Origin: Micromonospora sp. MP36
GTDB taxonomy: Bacteria > Actinomycetota > Actinomycetes > Mycobacteriales > Micromonosporaceae
Length of the DNA: 64,000 nucleotides
NCBI RefSeq assembly: GCF_008119785.1
Contig: NZ_VSFA01000006.1
Coordinates: forward strand, 1 to 64,000
Direction of reading: 5' to 3'
Shown here: positions 43,913-55,492 of the stretch, piece after piece
Layout: every line of letters begins with the position of its first letter
How positions within the stretch are numbered: the stretch's first letter is position 1
Translations under genes and position numbers: made by a program
Notes under the pieces: generated by a model
Seen by the model: only the letters and a program-made list of their open reading frames with translations
Databases searched by the model: none
What the model was told of the DNA's origin: nothing

Positions 43913-45445
43913 TCAGTTGACCGAGACGGCCGACCAGGCGGCGGCCACGGTGTTGTACTCGACGCTGCCGGCGCCGTACAGGTCCTTCGCGGCCGACAGG
44001 GTGGCGGTGCGGGCACCGGCGTAGTCGGTCCGCGAGGTCATGTACGTGGTGAGCGCGCGGTACCAGATCGCGCCGGCCTTGGCGTTGCCGATGCCGGTCA
44101 CGGTGCTGCCGTTGCAGGTCGGGCTGTTGCCGTACGACGACGAGCCGCTGCCCACGGCGAGCAGGTAGAAGAAGTGGTTCGCCACGCCGGAGGAGTAGTG
44201 CACGTCCAGCCGGCCGACGGACCTGCTCCAGCAGTCGGCGGACGAGCCGTCCTTGGACGGCTTGTCCATGTAGCGCAGCGGGGCGCCGCTGGTGCGCAGC
44301 TTCTCGCCGATCAGGTAGTCACCCGGGTCCTTGGCGTTGTTCGCGTAGAACTCCACCAGGGTGCCGAAGATGTCGCTGGTGGCCTCGTTGAGGCCGCCGG
44401 ACTCACCGCTGTAGCGCAGGCCGGCGGTGTTGCTGGTGACGCCGTGGCTCATCTCGTGACCGGCCACGTCCAGCGAGGTCAGCGGGTACCAACCGGAGCC
44501 GCCGTCGCCGTAGGTCATGCAGAAGCAGGAGTCGCTCCAGAACGCGTTGGCGTAGTTGGTGCTGTAGTGCACCCGGCTGTACGCGCCGACGCCGTCGTTG
44601 CGGATGCCGTTGCGACCGAACGTGGTCTTGTAGTAGTCCCAGGTCATCTGGGCCCCGTACGCGGCGTCGGCCGCGGCGGTCTGCCGGTTGGCCAGGGTGC
44701 CGTCGCCGAAGACGTTCAAGGCGCTGGTGACCAGGGTGCCGGTGCCGCTGGTGCCGCCGTTCAGGTCGTACGTCCGGTGGCCGCCGCGGGTGGTGTCGGC
44801 GAGCTGGTAGGTGCCGCCGGAGAGGGTGCTGCCGACCGTCACCGTGCCCGAGTGGAAGGTGTTGCCGGTGCCGTCGCGCTGCACGCCCTCCCACGAGTCG
44901 CGGACCCGGCCGGTGGTGGCGTCGACCAGCACGTGCAGCTCGCTCGGCGTGCCGTCGGCGTACGCGCCGCCCACCACGACCTCGTAGGCGAGGGCGGTGC
45001 CCGCGGCGTCGGCGTCGTACACCAGCTGGCTGCCGTCGACGCGGCGGGTGGCGGCGGTGGATGCGGCGAGTGCGGTGCGGCCGGCCGCCGCGGCGCTGAC
45101 CCGGGCCTTCGCGCCCCGGGTCGGGGCGGCGGCGAGGCTCTGGCTGGCGCCCCGCCAGGTGTTGCCCTTGCCCAGGTGGACGACGGTGTCGCCGCCGAGG
45201 ACCGGCAGGCCGTCCTGGTAGCGGTTGAGCCGGACGTGCTCGGTGCCGTCGGCATCGGTCTGGACGTTACGGAGCGTGAACGTCTGACCGTCGGTGACGA
45301 GGGCGCTGCCGGAGTGGGCCCGGAGCTGGGCCACCGCGCGGGTGAACGCGTCGGTGGAGACGGGGGCGGCCGAGGCCGTGGCGGGCAGGCCGGCCGCCAG
45401 TAGCGCGGCCGTGGCCAGGCCGCCGAGGAGAGTGGTACGACGCAT
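43913..45445 (-). CDS. Secreted M4 metallopeptidase
   Basis: 510-residue thermolysin-family zinc protease. Signal peptide to about ASA (residue 26); an N-terminal propeptide with FTP/PepSY-like segments to about residue 200; then the catalytic domain. The zinc site is HEMSH in DVAGHEMSHGVTS (near residue 329), third ligand in GGLNEATSD, and the conserved DVHYSSGVANHFFYLLA contains the substrate-side His. It ends just after the catalytic domain, without P-domain or PKD extension. ATG at 45445 has AGGGA upstream. Confidence 0.93.
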   Translation of the reverse strand: MRRTTLLGGLATAALLAAGLPATASAAPVSTDAFTRAVAQLRAHSGSALVTDGQTFTLRNVQTDADGTEHVRLNRYQDGLPVLGGDTVVHLGKGNTWRGASQSLAAAPTRGAKARVSAAAAGRTALAASTAATRRVDGSQLVYDADAAGTALAYEVVVGGAYADGTPSELHVLVDATTGRVRDSWEGVQRDGTGNTFHSGTVTVGSTLSGGTYQLADTTRGGHRTYDLNGGTSGTGTLVTSALNVFGDGTLANRQTAAADAAYGAQMTWDYYKTTFGRNGIRNDGVGAYSRVHYSTNYANAFWSDSCFCMTYGDGGSGWYPLTSLDVAGHEMSHGVTSNTAGLRYSGESGGLNEATSDIFGTLVEFYANNAKDPGDYLIGEKLRTSGAPLRYMDKPSKDGSSADCWSRSVGRLDVHYSSGVANHFFYLLAVGSGSSSYGNSPTCNGSTVTGIGNAKAGAIWYRALTTYMTSRTDYAGARTATLSAAKDLYGAGSVEYNTVAAAWSAVSVN

Positions 45446-45730
45446 GTAGTCCCTACCTTCACTAGGACTGTCGGTCGGGGGGTATCGACCGACGGGCGAT
45501 CCGCCGGTGGACGACGGATCCGCACGCCCGGTGGTACCGGACGTGACGACGCACGAGGTATCGACGGAGGAAAGATCCTCGATGCGTTGTGGCACATTCT
45601 TGCGCCCTGGGGCCCTCGTCTGTCACGACTTGCGGCCAAGATTTTTTTCCAGAACTTTTCGTGGCCCGTTCACCACCGGCTCACGCGGGTGACCGGCCAC
45701 GCCGGCCGGAGGGGGCCGTAGCCTGGGACA

Positions 45731-46210
45731 ATGGACTCCACGGGGTGGGTCGCGCCGGCCGGCCGGCCCGGACGCCCACTGCTCGCCGGCGGCCTGCTGG
45801 CCGGGGCGGGGCTGGTCGACGTGCTGACGGCCTGGGCGCATACCGCCGGCGACCAGTTCGTGGCGCGGACCTCGGAGGGGATGTACGCGGTCGACATCGT
45901 CGCGTGGGCCTGGCTGCACGTCGCGATCGGCGTCGCGCTGACGCTCGCCGGGCTGCTGGTGCTCACCGGGCGACGCGGCACCGTGCTGTTCGCCGTCTGC
46001 TGCGCGCTACCGGCCATCGTCGTCGACGTGCTGCTCTTCCCGTACGCGCCGATCCGGGCGCTGATGGTGGTCGCGCTCGAGGGTGCGGCCCTGCGCCTGC
46101 TGTTCCGGCACGCCCGGGCCGGCGCCCGACCCGGTGCGGTCAGCGCGGCTCGCAGACCCGGCCCGTCAGCGCCGGATCCCCCTCCCGGGTCGCCGACCAC
46201 AGGGGGTTGA
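45731..46210 (+). CDS. Small membrane protein, DUF7144-like
   Basis: 159 residues with four hydrophobic helices (LLAGGLLAGAGLVDVLTAW, WAWLHVAIGVALTLAGLLVL, TVLFAVCCALPAIVVDVLLF, ALMVVALEGAALRLLF) and a Pro-rich C-terminal tail. The plan resembles the four-helix DUF7144 family; function unknown. ATG at 45731 lies six bases after TAGCCT, a leaderless pattern. Its last 71 bases overlap the convergent hydrolase gene. Confidence 0.72.
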   Translation: MDSTGWVAPAGRPGRPLLAGGLLAGAGLVDVLTAWAHTAGDQFVARTSEGMYAVDIVAWAWLHVAIGVALTLAGLLVLTGRRGTVLFAVCCALPAIVVDVLLFPYAPIRALMVVALEGAALRLLFRHARAGARPGAVSAARRPGPSAPDPPPGSPTTGG

Positions 46211-47774
46211 GCGCAAGCACCAGCGGGGGCGCCTGCCAGGCCGCGCCCAGCCGCTGGAGCAGCACGTACTCCCGGCGGGGCTGCGCCACCGGCTCGCCGG
46301 CCAGGAAGGCCTCCACCCGGTCCTCCACCATCCGCCGCCCGATCAGGCCGCCGTGAAACGCCGGCTCCTGATAGACCGGGATCCGGCTGTACTCGCCGGG
46401 CGGCGCCTCGGCGGCGCTGACCGTGGGCAGGAAGGCGATCATCCGGACCCCCGGCACCGGGCAGAGGATCCGGTTGCGGTAGAACGGCGCGTCGACCAGC
46501 ACCGAGCGGACGAACGGCTCGTCGGGATGGTCCTTCACCGGCCGGGGGAGATTCGCGAGCCAGAACAGCACCCGCAGCTCCCAGCCCGCCGCGACGCCCC
46601 AGCCCTCGTGTCCCGGCGGCGGGTAGTAGGTCCGCCCCGCCTGCACCAGCGGGCTGAACATCACCACGGCGCTGACCGGGCCGCGGGGCAGCCGCTCCAG
46701 GTAGGTGCGCGCCACCATCGCCCCCTCGCTGTTGCCGAACAGGGCGATCGGTCGGCCGGTACGGTGGTGCAGCGCGTCGACCTGCGCGGCGAGCAGGGCG
46801 CTGGCGGAGTCGAGCGACCGGTGGGTCGCGTCCGGCGGGTACGGCAACGGCCGGCCCTGCGCGTCCAGGCCGCGGTAGGAGAAGCGCTCGACCCGGGGAT
46901 CGGCGGACGGCTCGCCGTTCCAACGCGAGTCGTGCCCGCTGAGGACGATGATTGCGTACGGCACCCGGTCGGACAGCCGGTCGGCGAGGATCGGGGGCAT
47001 CCAGGGGCCGCGCCGGCCACCCCCGGCGATCCCGACCAGCGCCTCGGCCCAGATCGCACCCACCACCGCCAGCGTGATCGCGATCGGGGCCACCGGAACC
47101 CGGGGCAACCGGACCCGGGCCGGCAGCACGGCGGCGGCCACCGCCCGCCACCACAGCAGCCCGTTCGCCGCCCCGGCCAGGGCGGCCACCCCGACCGCCC
47201 TCCAGCCCGGGGCGCTGGAGATCAACGCACCGGACAGGGTCAGCAGCAGGAAGTTCAGCGACGACCAGCCGAACAGCTCGATCGTGGGCAGCCCCCGCCA
47301 CCAGCCGGCGACCACGCCGGCCCGGGCCAGGAAGGGGGCGAGGACCAGCATCGGGGCCAGCGAGCCGAACAGGTACCAGGAGAGCGACACCGCGGAGAAG
47401 GCGACGGAGAGCGCAGCCCACGGCGAGATGACCAGCGCGGCCAGCAGCGCGACCCCCAGGTTCCGCCGCAGCAGCCAACTCCAGGCGGGACGCGCCACGC
47501 CTGCCGGCCAGGCCAACGCGGTCAGCCCGGCGGAGAGCAGCCCGCGGGCCACCGTGACCACGACCAGCCCGAGCAGGAAGGTCGCCCACGAGTCGTGGTA
47601 CACCAGCAGCCAGCGCAGGTCGTGGTACGAGTCGTAGGGCCAGACGGCGGTGGCCTGCGGGGCGAGTCCCCGAGCGGCGCGGAAGCCGAGCGCCAACAGC
47701 AGCCCGTCCTCGAGCATCGGCGGCAGCGCGGCGAGCACGAGCAGCGCGACCACCCGGCGCCGTGTCGATCCCAC
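46140..47774 (-). CDS. Membrane-embedded alpha/beta-hydrolase
   Basis: About 544 residues. Roughly six helices occupy residues 1-240. The second half resembles a cytoplasmic or external alpha/beta-hydrolase: the nucleophile elbow is ALFGNSEGAMVARTYLE (Ser in G-x-S-x-G), with a preceding VIVLSGHDSRWNG-like strand and a late His candidate in EPAFHGGLIGRR. GTG at 47774 has GGGGAG five bases upstream; longer forms are less likely. Substrate unknown. It is divergent from the HerA-type gene. Confidence 0.72.
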   Translation of the reverse strand: MGSTRRRVVALLVLAALPPMLEDGLLLALGFRAARGLAPQATAVWPYDSYHDLRWLLVYHDSWATFLLGLVVVTVARGLLSAGLTALAWPAGVARPAWSWLLRRNLGVALLAALVISPWAALSVAFSAVSLSWYLFGSLAPMLVLAPFLARAGVVAGWWRGLPTIELFGWSSLNFLLLTLSGALISSAPGWRAVGVAALAGAANGLLWWRAVAAAVLPARVRLPRVPVAPIAITLAVVGAIWAEALVGIAGGGRRGPWMPPILADRLSDRVPYAIIVLSGHDSRWNGEPSADPRVERFSYRGLDAQGRPLPYPPDATHRSLDSASALLAAQVDALHHRTGRPIALFGNSEGAMVARTYLERLPRGPVSAVVMFSPLVQAGRTYYPPPGHEGWGVAAGWELRVLFWLANLPRPVKDHPDEPFVRSVLVDAPFYRNRILCPVPGVRMIAFLPTVSAAEAPPGEYSRIPVYQEPAFHGGLIGRRMVEDRVEAFLAGEPVAQPRREYVLLQRLGAAWQAPPLVLALNPLWSATREGDPALTGRVCEPR

Positions 47775-48001
47775 GTCCACTCCCCGCTTCCCCAGCCTTC
47801 CGAGGATCTCGCGGATCAGACGCTGGCGGGATGGGAATCCCGCGAAGAGGCGCACCCTCCGTGGTCGGCCGACCCCGCTGGGCAAGCTCGACGGACGAGG
47901 GCCGTGGCGTCCGCCGCGTCGCGTGGCAACCTGTCGCATCCCTCGGGCAGGATGCACCTCGTGCGCCGCGAACGGGACGACCAGCCGACCGGAGACCGCC
48001 G

Positions 48002-49750
<1,749 letters not shown>

Positions 49751-49766
49751 GGGCGGTGACCGACCG

Positions 49767-49817
49767 GTGAGCGCGAGGAGTGCAGCGCAGCGGAGCCCCG
49801 CAGTCGCGAACGAAAGG
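49767..49817 (+). repeat. Dispersed gene-junction repeat, copy B
   Basis: Begins GTGAGCGCGAGGAGTG and ends CCCCGCAGTCGCGAACGA, matching copy A at 20551-20600 apart from a variable centre. It fills the herA-sbcD gap and ends eight bases before the sbcD start. Confidence 0.75.
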
Positions 49818-49825
49818 CCAGCACG

Positions 49826-50974
49826 GTGAAGATCCTGCACACCTCCGACTGGCACGTCGGCAAGGTCCTCAAGGGGCAGTCCCGCGGCGAGGAGCACAAG
49901 CAGGTGCTCGCCCAGGTGATCGAGATCGCCCGGGTCGAGCGGCCCGACCTGGTCATCGTGGCCGGCGACCTCTACGACACCGCCGCGCCCACCCCGGAGG
50001 CGACCCGCCTGGTGACCCGGGCGCTGACCGCGCTGCGGCGCACCGGGGCCGACGTGGTAGCGATCGGCGGCAACCACGACAACGGGGCGGCCCTGGACGC
50101 GCTACGGCCCTGGGCCGAGGCGGCCGGCATCACCCTGCGGGGCAGCGTCCGGGACAACCCGGCCGAGCACGTCATCGACGGCGTCACCGCCGGCGGCGAG
50201 CGCTGGCAGCTGGCTGCGCTTCCCTTCCTGTCCCAGCGGTACGCCGTCCGCGCCGTGGAGATGTACGAGCTGACCGCCGCCGAGGCCAACCAGACGTACG
50301 CCGACCACCTCGGGCGGGTGCTCGCCCGGCTGGCCGAGGGCTTCGCCGAGCCCGACCGGGTGCACCTGGTCACCGCCCACCTCACCGTGGTCGGGGCGAG
50401 CACCGGCGGCGGCGAGCGGGACGCGCACACCGTCCTCGGCTACGCGGTGCCGGCCACCGTCTTCCCCGGCAACGCGCACTACGTGGCGCTCGGCCACCTG
50501 CACCGGTCCCAGCGGGTCATCGGCCCGTGCCCGATCCGCTACAGCGGCAGCCCGCTCGCCGTCGACTTCGGCGAGCAGGAGAACGTGGGTTCAGTGACGC
50601 TGGTCGAGGTGACCGCGACCACCGCCGCCCAGATCCGCGAGGTGCCGGTGCCGGGGGCGGTGCCGCTGCGCACCGTCCGGGGCACCCTGGCCCAGCTCGC
50701 CGAGCTCGACCCGCCCGAGGGGTGGCTGCGGGTCTACGTCCGCGAGCAGCCCCGCGCCGGCCTGCGGGAGGAGGTGCAGGAGCTGCTGCCCCGGGCGCTG
50801 GAGATCCGGATCGACCCGGAGCTGGTGCCGGCCCCCGGCAGCGCCACCCGCACCGCCCAGCGGGCCGGCCGCTCGCCGCGGGAGCTCTTCGCCGACTACC
50901 TGAGCAGCCGGGGTCACGCCGACGACGGCGTCCAGGAACTCTTCGACGAACTGCTCGAGGGGATCGACCACTGA
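49826..50974 (+). CDS. sbcD: Exonuclease SbcD (Mre11)
   Basis: 382 residues, calcineurin-like phosphoesterase. Metal-binding motifs ILHTSDWHVGKVL (residues 3-15), VIVAGDLYDTAAP, AIGGNHDNGAAL, and later HLTVVGAS and YVALGHLHRSQ with GSPLAVDFGE are intact. With SbcC it forms the Mre11-Rad50-type nuclease that opens hairpins and resects double-strand ends. GTG at 49826 follows a CGAAAGGCC segment. The stop overlaps the SbcC ATG (TGATG). Confidence 0.95.
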   Translation: MKILHTSDWHVGKVLKGQSRGEEHKQVLAQVIEIARVERPDLVIVAGDLYDTAAPTPEATRLVTRALTALRRTGADVVAIGGNHDNGAALDALRPWAEAAGITLRGSVRDNPAEHVIDGVTAGGERWQLAALPFLSQRYAVRAVEMYELTAAEANQTYADHLGRVLARLAEGFAEPDRVHLVTAHLTVVGASTGGGERDAHTVLGYAVPATVFPGNAHYVALGHLHRSQRVIGPCPIRYSGSPLAVDFGEQENVGSVTLVEVTATTAAQIREVPVPGAVPLRTVRGTLAQLAELDPPEGWLRVYVREQPRAGLREEVQELLPRALEIRIDPELVPAPGSATRTAQRAGRSPRELFADYLSSRGHADDGVQELFDELLEGIDH

Positions 50975-53448
50975 TGCGACCGATGCGACTGGACATGGCC
51001 GGGTTCACCGTCTTCCGCGAGGAGACCACCGTCGACTTCACCGACGCGGACTTCTTCGCGTTGGTCGGGCCGACCGGCTCCGGCAAGTCGACGGTGCTCG
51101 ACGCGATCTGCTTCGCCCTCTATGGCACCGTGCCCCGCTGGGGCGGCGCCCGGGGCCTGGCCAACGCCCTCGCTCCGTCGGCGAACGAGGCCCGGGTCCG
51201 GCTCGTCTTCGAGTCCGCCGGTGACCGCTACGTGGCGACCCGGGTGGTGCGCCGGGACGGCCGGGGCACGGTGAAGACCGCTAACGCCGGGCTGCAGCTG
51301 ATGCCGGCCGGGTTCGACGTCACGAAGCTCGACACCGGGCTCAGCCCGGAGGACCTGGGCGAGGTGGTGGCCGGCACGCCCGCCGAGATGGAGCAGGCGG
51401 TGCTGGACGCGGTCGGGCTGCCGTACGAGCAGTTCACCAGCTGCGTGCTGCTGCCGCAGGGGCAGTTCGCCGACTTCCTGCACGCCAAGCCGGCCACCCG
51501 GCAGCAGATCCTGGTCAACCTGCTCGGCCTCGGCGTCTACGAGGAGGTGCAGAAGAAGGCCACCGAGCGCGCCGGGCAGGCCGAGGCGAAGCTGGAGACG
51601 GTCGACAAGCTGCTCGGCGGTCTCGCCGACGTCGACGACGAGACGCTGGCCGGCGTGCGGCAGCGGGTGGACCGGATGCGCGAGCTGGCCGGGGCGGTCG
51701 CGGTGGCCGTACCCGAGCTGGACCGGGCCCGGGCGACGGCGCGCGAGCGGGCGGCGGCGCTGGCCGCGCTGGACGCGGAGCTGGCCGTGCTGGCCGGGGT
51801 GCGACCGCCGCACGGGATCGCCGAGCTGGCCCGGGCGGTGGCGGCGGCCCGCGTCGCGGCCGACGAGGCTGCGGCGGCCGTCGGGCTCGCCGAGGAGCGG
51901 GAGGAGAAGCTGCGCGGCGAGCTGGCCGCGGCCGGCGACGAGAGCGCCCTGCGGCTGCTGCTCAAGGCGCACGCCGACCGGGAGAAGCTGACCGGCCAGG
52001 TGGCGGCGGTCCGCGCGGCGGTGGCCGCGGCGCAGACCGAGCACGACGCGGCGGTCGGCGCCCTGACGGAGGCCCGGGCGGCCGCCGAGCGGGCCGAGGC
52101 GGAGCTGGAGGCGGCGTTCCGGGCGCACGAGGAGGCGAAGGCCACCGACCAGGCCGTGGCGCTGCGCGCCCATCTGGTCGAGGGCGGCCCGTGCCCGGTC
52201 TGCGAGCAGGTCGTCCCGCGGGTGCCGGGCGTGCCGAAGGGGTCGGCGGTGGCTCGGGCGATCGCGGCGGGCAAGGCGGCCCGCACGGCCAGCGAGGCGG
52301 CGAAGCGGGTGGTGCAGGAGCGCGACGCCGCCGCCCGCGAGCTGGACCGGGTGCTGCTGCGCGCCCGCGCCGAGCACGATCAGTTGCGGACCCGGCTGAC
52401 CGAACTGGACGAGCAGCTCGCCGACGCCGCCGCGCCCGGCGCGCTGCGGGAGGCGCTGGACGAGCACGCCCGGCTGCGTCGCGGTCTGGAGGAGGCGGCC
52501 GGGGCGGTCCGTGCCGGCCGGGACGCCGCCCGCCGGGCCCGGGGCGCGCTGGACGGCGCGGAGGAGCGGCTGCGCCGCGCCTGGCGGGACTTCGACGCGA
52601 CCCGGGACGGGCTGGCCCGGTTCGGTCCGCCGGCCGCCGACCGCGACGACGTGGCCGCCGCCTGGGCGGCGCTCGCCGGCTGGGCCGGGGAGCAGGCCGA
52701 CCGACGGCGGGCCGACCGGGGCGGGCTGGGTGCGGCGGTCGGTGCGGCCGAGGCCGCCGCAGCCGAGGTCGAGGAGCGGATCGGCGGGCTCTTCACCGCG
52801 GCCGGGCTGGACGTGCCCGACGATCCGCTGCGGGACGCCGCGGTGGCGGTCGAGCGCGCCGAGGCGGAGCTGCGCCGGCTGACGGAGCGCCGCGAGCAGG
52901 CCGCCGAGCTGCGCGAGCAGCGGGCCGGCCACGAGCGGGAGGCCCGGGTGGCGCGGGCCCTGGCCGGGCACCTGCGGGCCAACAACTTCGAGCGGTGGCT
53001 GCTGGCCGAGGCGCTGGACCTGCTGGTCGACGGCGCGTCGCGGATCCTGCGGGAACTCTCCAACGGCCAGTACGACCTGGTGCACGACAAGGGCGAGTTC
53101 TTCGTGGTCGACCACCACGACGCCGGGCTGCGCCGGGGGGTGCGGACCCTCTCCGGCGGGGAGACCTTCCAGGCCTCGCTGGCGCTGGCCCTGGCGCTGT
53201 CAGAGCAGCTCGCGGGAATGTCCACCAGCGCGGCGAGCCTGGAGTCGATCGTCCTGGACGAGGGCTTCGGCACGCTGGACGCGGCCACCCTGGACACCGT
53301 CGCCGCCACCCTGGAAAACCTGGCCGCCCGGGGTGACCGGATGGTCGGCGTGGTCACCCACGTGCCGGCCCTCGCCGAGCGGATCCCGGTCCGCTTCGAG
53401 GTCCGCAAGGACGCCCGCACGGCCCGCGTCGAACGGACCGGCCTGTGA
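50974..53448 (+). CDS. sbcC: SMC-like ATPase SbcC (Rad50)
   Basis: 824 residues. Walker A is ALVGPTGSGKSTVLDAI near residue 28; a long Ala/Glu/Arg-rich coiled coil follows; the zinc hook is PCPVCEQ (Cys near 407 and 410); the second coil returns to the signature RTLSGGETFQASLALALALSEQ and Walker B SIVLDEGFGTLDAATLD. The coils are shorter than in E. coli SbcC, usual for actinobacteria. ATG at 50974 overlaps the SbcD stop. Works with SbcD; HerA and NurA-like neighbours suggest a four-protein end-processing set. Confidence 0.94.
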   Translation: MRPMRLDMAGFTVFREETTVDFTDADFFALVGPTGSGKSTVLDAICFALYGTVPRWGGARGLANALAPSANEARVRLVFESAGDRYVATRVVRRDGRGTVKTANAGLQLMPAGFDVTKLDTGLSPEDLGEVVAGTPAEMEQAVLDAVGLPYEQFTSCVLLPQGQFADFLHAKPATRQQILVNLLGLGVYEEVQKKATERAGQAEAKLETVDKLLGGLADVDDETLAGVRQRVDRMRELAGAVAVAVPELDRARATARERAAALAALDAELAVLAGVRPPHGIAELARAVAAARVAADEAAAAVGLAEEREEKLRGELAAAGDESALRLLLKAHADREKLTGQVAAVRAAVAAAQTEHDAAVGALTEARAAAERAEAELEAAFRAHEEAKATDQAVALRAHLVEGGPCPVCEQVVPRVPGVPKGSAVARAIAAGKAARTASEAAKRVVQERDAAARELDRVLLRARAEHDQLRTRLTELDEQLADAAAPGALREALDEHARLRRGLEEAAGAVRAGRDAARRARGALDGAEERLRRAWRDFDATRDGLARFGPPAADRDDVAAAWAALAGWAGEQADRRRADRGGLGAAVGAAEAAAAEVEERIGGLFTAAGLDVPDDPLRDAAVAVERAEAELRRLTERREQAAELREQRAGHEREARVARALAGHLRANNFERWLLAEALDLLVDGASRILRELSNGQYDLVHDKGEFFVVDHHDAGLRRGVRTLSGGETFQASLALALALSEQLAGMSTSAASLESIVLDEGFGTLDAATLDTVAATLENLAARGDRMVGVVTHVPALAERIPVRFEVRKDARTARVERTGL

Positions 53449-53480
53449 CCGCGGGGAGCGAGCGCTCCTGGGCGGCTCGC

Positions 53481-53528
53481 GTGGGAGTGCGAGGCGCAGC
53501 GCAGCGGAGCCCCGCACCCGCGAACGAC
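53481..53528 (+). repeat. Dispersed gene-junction repeat, copy C (diverged)
   Basis: Shares GCGCAGCGGAGCCCCGCA and CGCGAACGA with copy B and lies in the sbcC-nurA gap, ending 32 bases before the nurA-like start. The left end has diverged from the GTGAGCGCGAGGAG consensus. Confidence 0.65.
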
Positions 53529-53560
53529 GGGTCGGGGCCGGCGCGCGGGGCGGGGGCGGC

Positions 53561-54520
53561 GTGACGCGGTTCTACGTCGACGCCTGGGATCCGGCGTACG
53601 GGGCGTCGTTCGAGGCTGCTGGCGGGGGCGGGCCGGCGGCGCCAAGCAGCGCCCAGGTCGACCCGGGCGTCGAGCTGCCGGCGACGGACTGGCGGGCGAT
53701 CGACGTCCGCCGGGACGTGCTCGCCCCGGGCGTGGTGCTGCTGGTCGACGGGGTACGCCGGATCGACGCGAGCGTGTGGACGGCCGAGGACGACGGCGGC
53801 TCGTTTCCGGGCATCGCCGCCTCGTACGCCGCCGGGGTGGTCCGCTGCGACCTGGAACGCGGCGCGGCGGAGCTGGCCGGGGCCCAGGTCGGCCGGGGGC
53901 TGTTCACCGCCAGTCCCTCCGCACAGGACGTGGTGGCCGGGCAGATCCGCTACCCCGTGCACCGGGTCGGCGGCACCGGTGAGCTGAGCAAGCTGCCGGC
54001 CGCGGTGCAGGCCCCGCTGACCGCGCTGGAGGTGGCCGTCTCCGACGCCGCGCGTACCGAGGGTGACCTGCTGGTGGTGGACGGGCCGTTGCGCAGCCGC
54101 CGGCACCTGCCGCGCACCCTGGGCTACATCAAGACGCAGCACAGCCAGTATCTGGACGCGCGGCTGACCGCGGTGGTCACGGGGCTGGCGCCGGGCCAGC
54201 GCTGCCCGGTGTTCCGGCTGGACACCGCGTGGGGCGGCTACTCCTGGTATCTGCGGCTGCCGGTGGCCGGGGGCGCGCCGTGGGCGGGCATCGTGCGGAT
54301 GGAGTGCTCCGCCGAGCTGACCGCGGCCGAGGCGATCGAGCTGGCCGACCTCTCCCTGGTCACCCTGCCCCGGTTCGCCTCCACCCCGTACAAGGATCCG
54401 CGGGCCCCGCAGAACCTGATCCCGATCGCCGGCCTGGAGCGCCGGCTGCGCGGGCTGCTCGGCGACGCCCGCCTGCTGCACCGGGTGCTGACCGCGGCCG
54501 CCCGGGGGATCCGGCGCTGA
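53561..54520 (+). CDS. nurA: NurA-like nuclease
   Basis: 319 residues. Features fitting NurA are an early metal-site strand VVLLVDGVRRIDASVW, a second LLVVDGPLRSRRHLPRTLGYIKTQ with Asp and Lys, the RCPVFRLDTAWGGYSWYLRLP pair of strands, and a C-terminal YKDPRAPQNLIPIAGLERRL helix that takes the place of the Y...P...AH end of archaeal NurA. NurA is the 5' nuclease driven by HerA. It follows sbcC after a 112-base repeat-containing gap and overlaps the next gene by one base. I cannot align it, so family placement rests on motifs and gene order. Confidence 0.65.
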   Translation: MTRFYVDAWDPAYGASFEAAGGGGPAAPSSAQVDPGVELPATDWRAIDVRRDVLAPGVVLLVDGVRRIDASVWTAEDDGGSFPGIAASYAAGVVRCDLERGAAELAGAQVGRGLFTASPSAQDVVAGQIRYPVHRVGGTGELSKLPAAVQAPLTALEVAVSDAARTEGDLLVVDGPLRSRRHLPRTLGYIKTQHSQYLDARLTAVVTGLAPGQRCPVFRLDTAWGGYSWYLRLPVAGGAPWAGIVRMECSAELTAAEAIELADLSLVTLPRFASTPYKDPRAPQNLIPIAGLERRLRGLLGDARLLHRVLTAAARGIRR

Positions 54521-55377
54521 TGGGTCGCCGACGCGGCACGGACCGGGTCGTCGAGCAGGTCGACACCGGGCAGGCCGAGCTGGTGCCCGACCCGGATCGG
54601 CCGGGTTCCTGGACGCTGCTGCTCGACGGCGCCCCGCAGTCCCATGTGGATCTGGCGGATCCGACCCATCTGGAGTTCGAGTACGTCCGGCGGCTGGCCG
54701 CCGCGATCGACCTGGTCGCCCCGGCCGGTGCGCCGCTGCGGGTGCTGCACCTGGGCGGGGGCGCGCTGACCCTGCCCCGGTACGTCTCCGCCACCCGTCC
54801 CGGGTCGACGCAGCGGGTGTCCGAGGTGGACGGCGCTCTGGTGGAGCTGGTCCGCCGGGCGCTGCCGTGGCCCGCCGACGCCCGGCTGCGGGTGCGGGTG
54901 GCGGACGCCCGGGCCACCCTCACCGCCAGCCGGGAGGCCAGCTACGACCTGGTGGTTGCCGATGTCTTCGCCGGCGCCCGCACCCCGGCCCACCTGACCT
55001 CGGTGGAGTACGCCGCCGAGGTGGCCCGGGTGCTCCGCCCGGCCGGGTTCTACCTGGCGAACATCGCCGACGGCCCGCCGCTGCGGCACGCCCGCGCCCA
55101 GGTCGCCACGGTCCGCACGGTGCTGCCCCGGGCCTGCCTGGTCAGCGACGCGGCGGTGCTGCGCGGGCGCCGCTACGGCAACCTGGTGCTGGTCGCGTCC
55201 CGGGTCGATCCGCCGGTGGCGGAGCTGTCCCGGCGGGCCGCCGGGGACTGGTTCCCGGGCCGGGTGCTGGCCGGCGAGGAGTTGGACCGGTTCGCCGGAG
55301 GCGCCCCGGTGGTGCGGGACGCCGAGGCCCGGGATTCCACTCCGCCCCCGCCCGGGATTTTTTCCGTGCGCCGTTGA
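54520..55377 (+). CDS. Spermidine synthase-like methyltransferase-fold protein
   Basis: 285 residues of the spermine/spermidine synthase fold. The nucleotide-binding strand is LRVLHLGGGALTLPRYVSATRPGS, followed by acidic VSEVDGALVELVRR and VRVADARATL, then YDLVVADVFAG. The polyamine-binding residues of true SpeE are not obvious, so amine transfer is not assured. It starts in TGATG overlap with the NurA-like gene, so it may belong to the same transcript, though no DNA-repair role is known for the family. Confidence 0.8.
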   Translation: MGRRRGTDRVVEQVDTGQAELVPDPDRPGSWTLLLDGAPQSHVDLADPTHLEFEYVRRLAAAIDLVAPAGAPLRVLHLGGGALTLPRYVSATRPGSTQRVSEVDGALVELVRRALPWPADARLRVRVADARATLTASREASYDLVVADVFAGARTPAHLTSVEYAAEVARVLRPAGFYLANIADGPPLRHARAQVATVRTVLPRACLVSDAAVLRGRRYGNLVLVASRVDPPVAELSRRAAGDWFPGRVLAGEELDRFAGGAPVVRDAEARDSTPPPPGIFSVRR

Positions 55378-55492
55378 TCCGTCCGGCGGACCGCTCCGTA
55401 TCACCCGGCCATGCCCGTGGGGGCCGGACGCCGGCGCCCGGCGCGGCGACGGTGTCGCCCGTCACGGCCGGCCCGCGTGGCAGAGTGACCGG

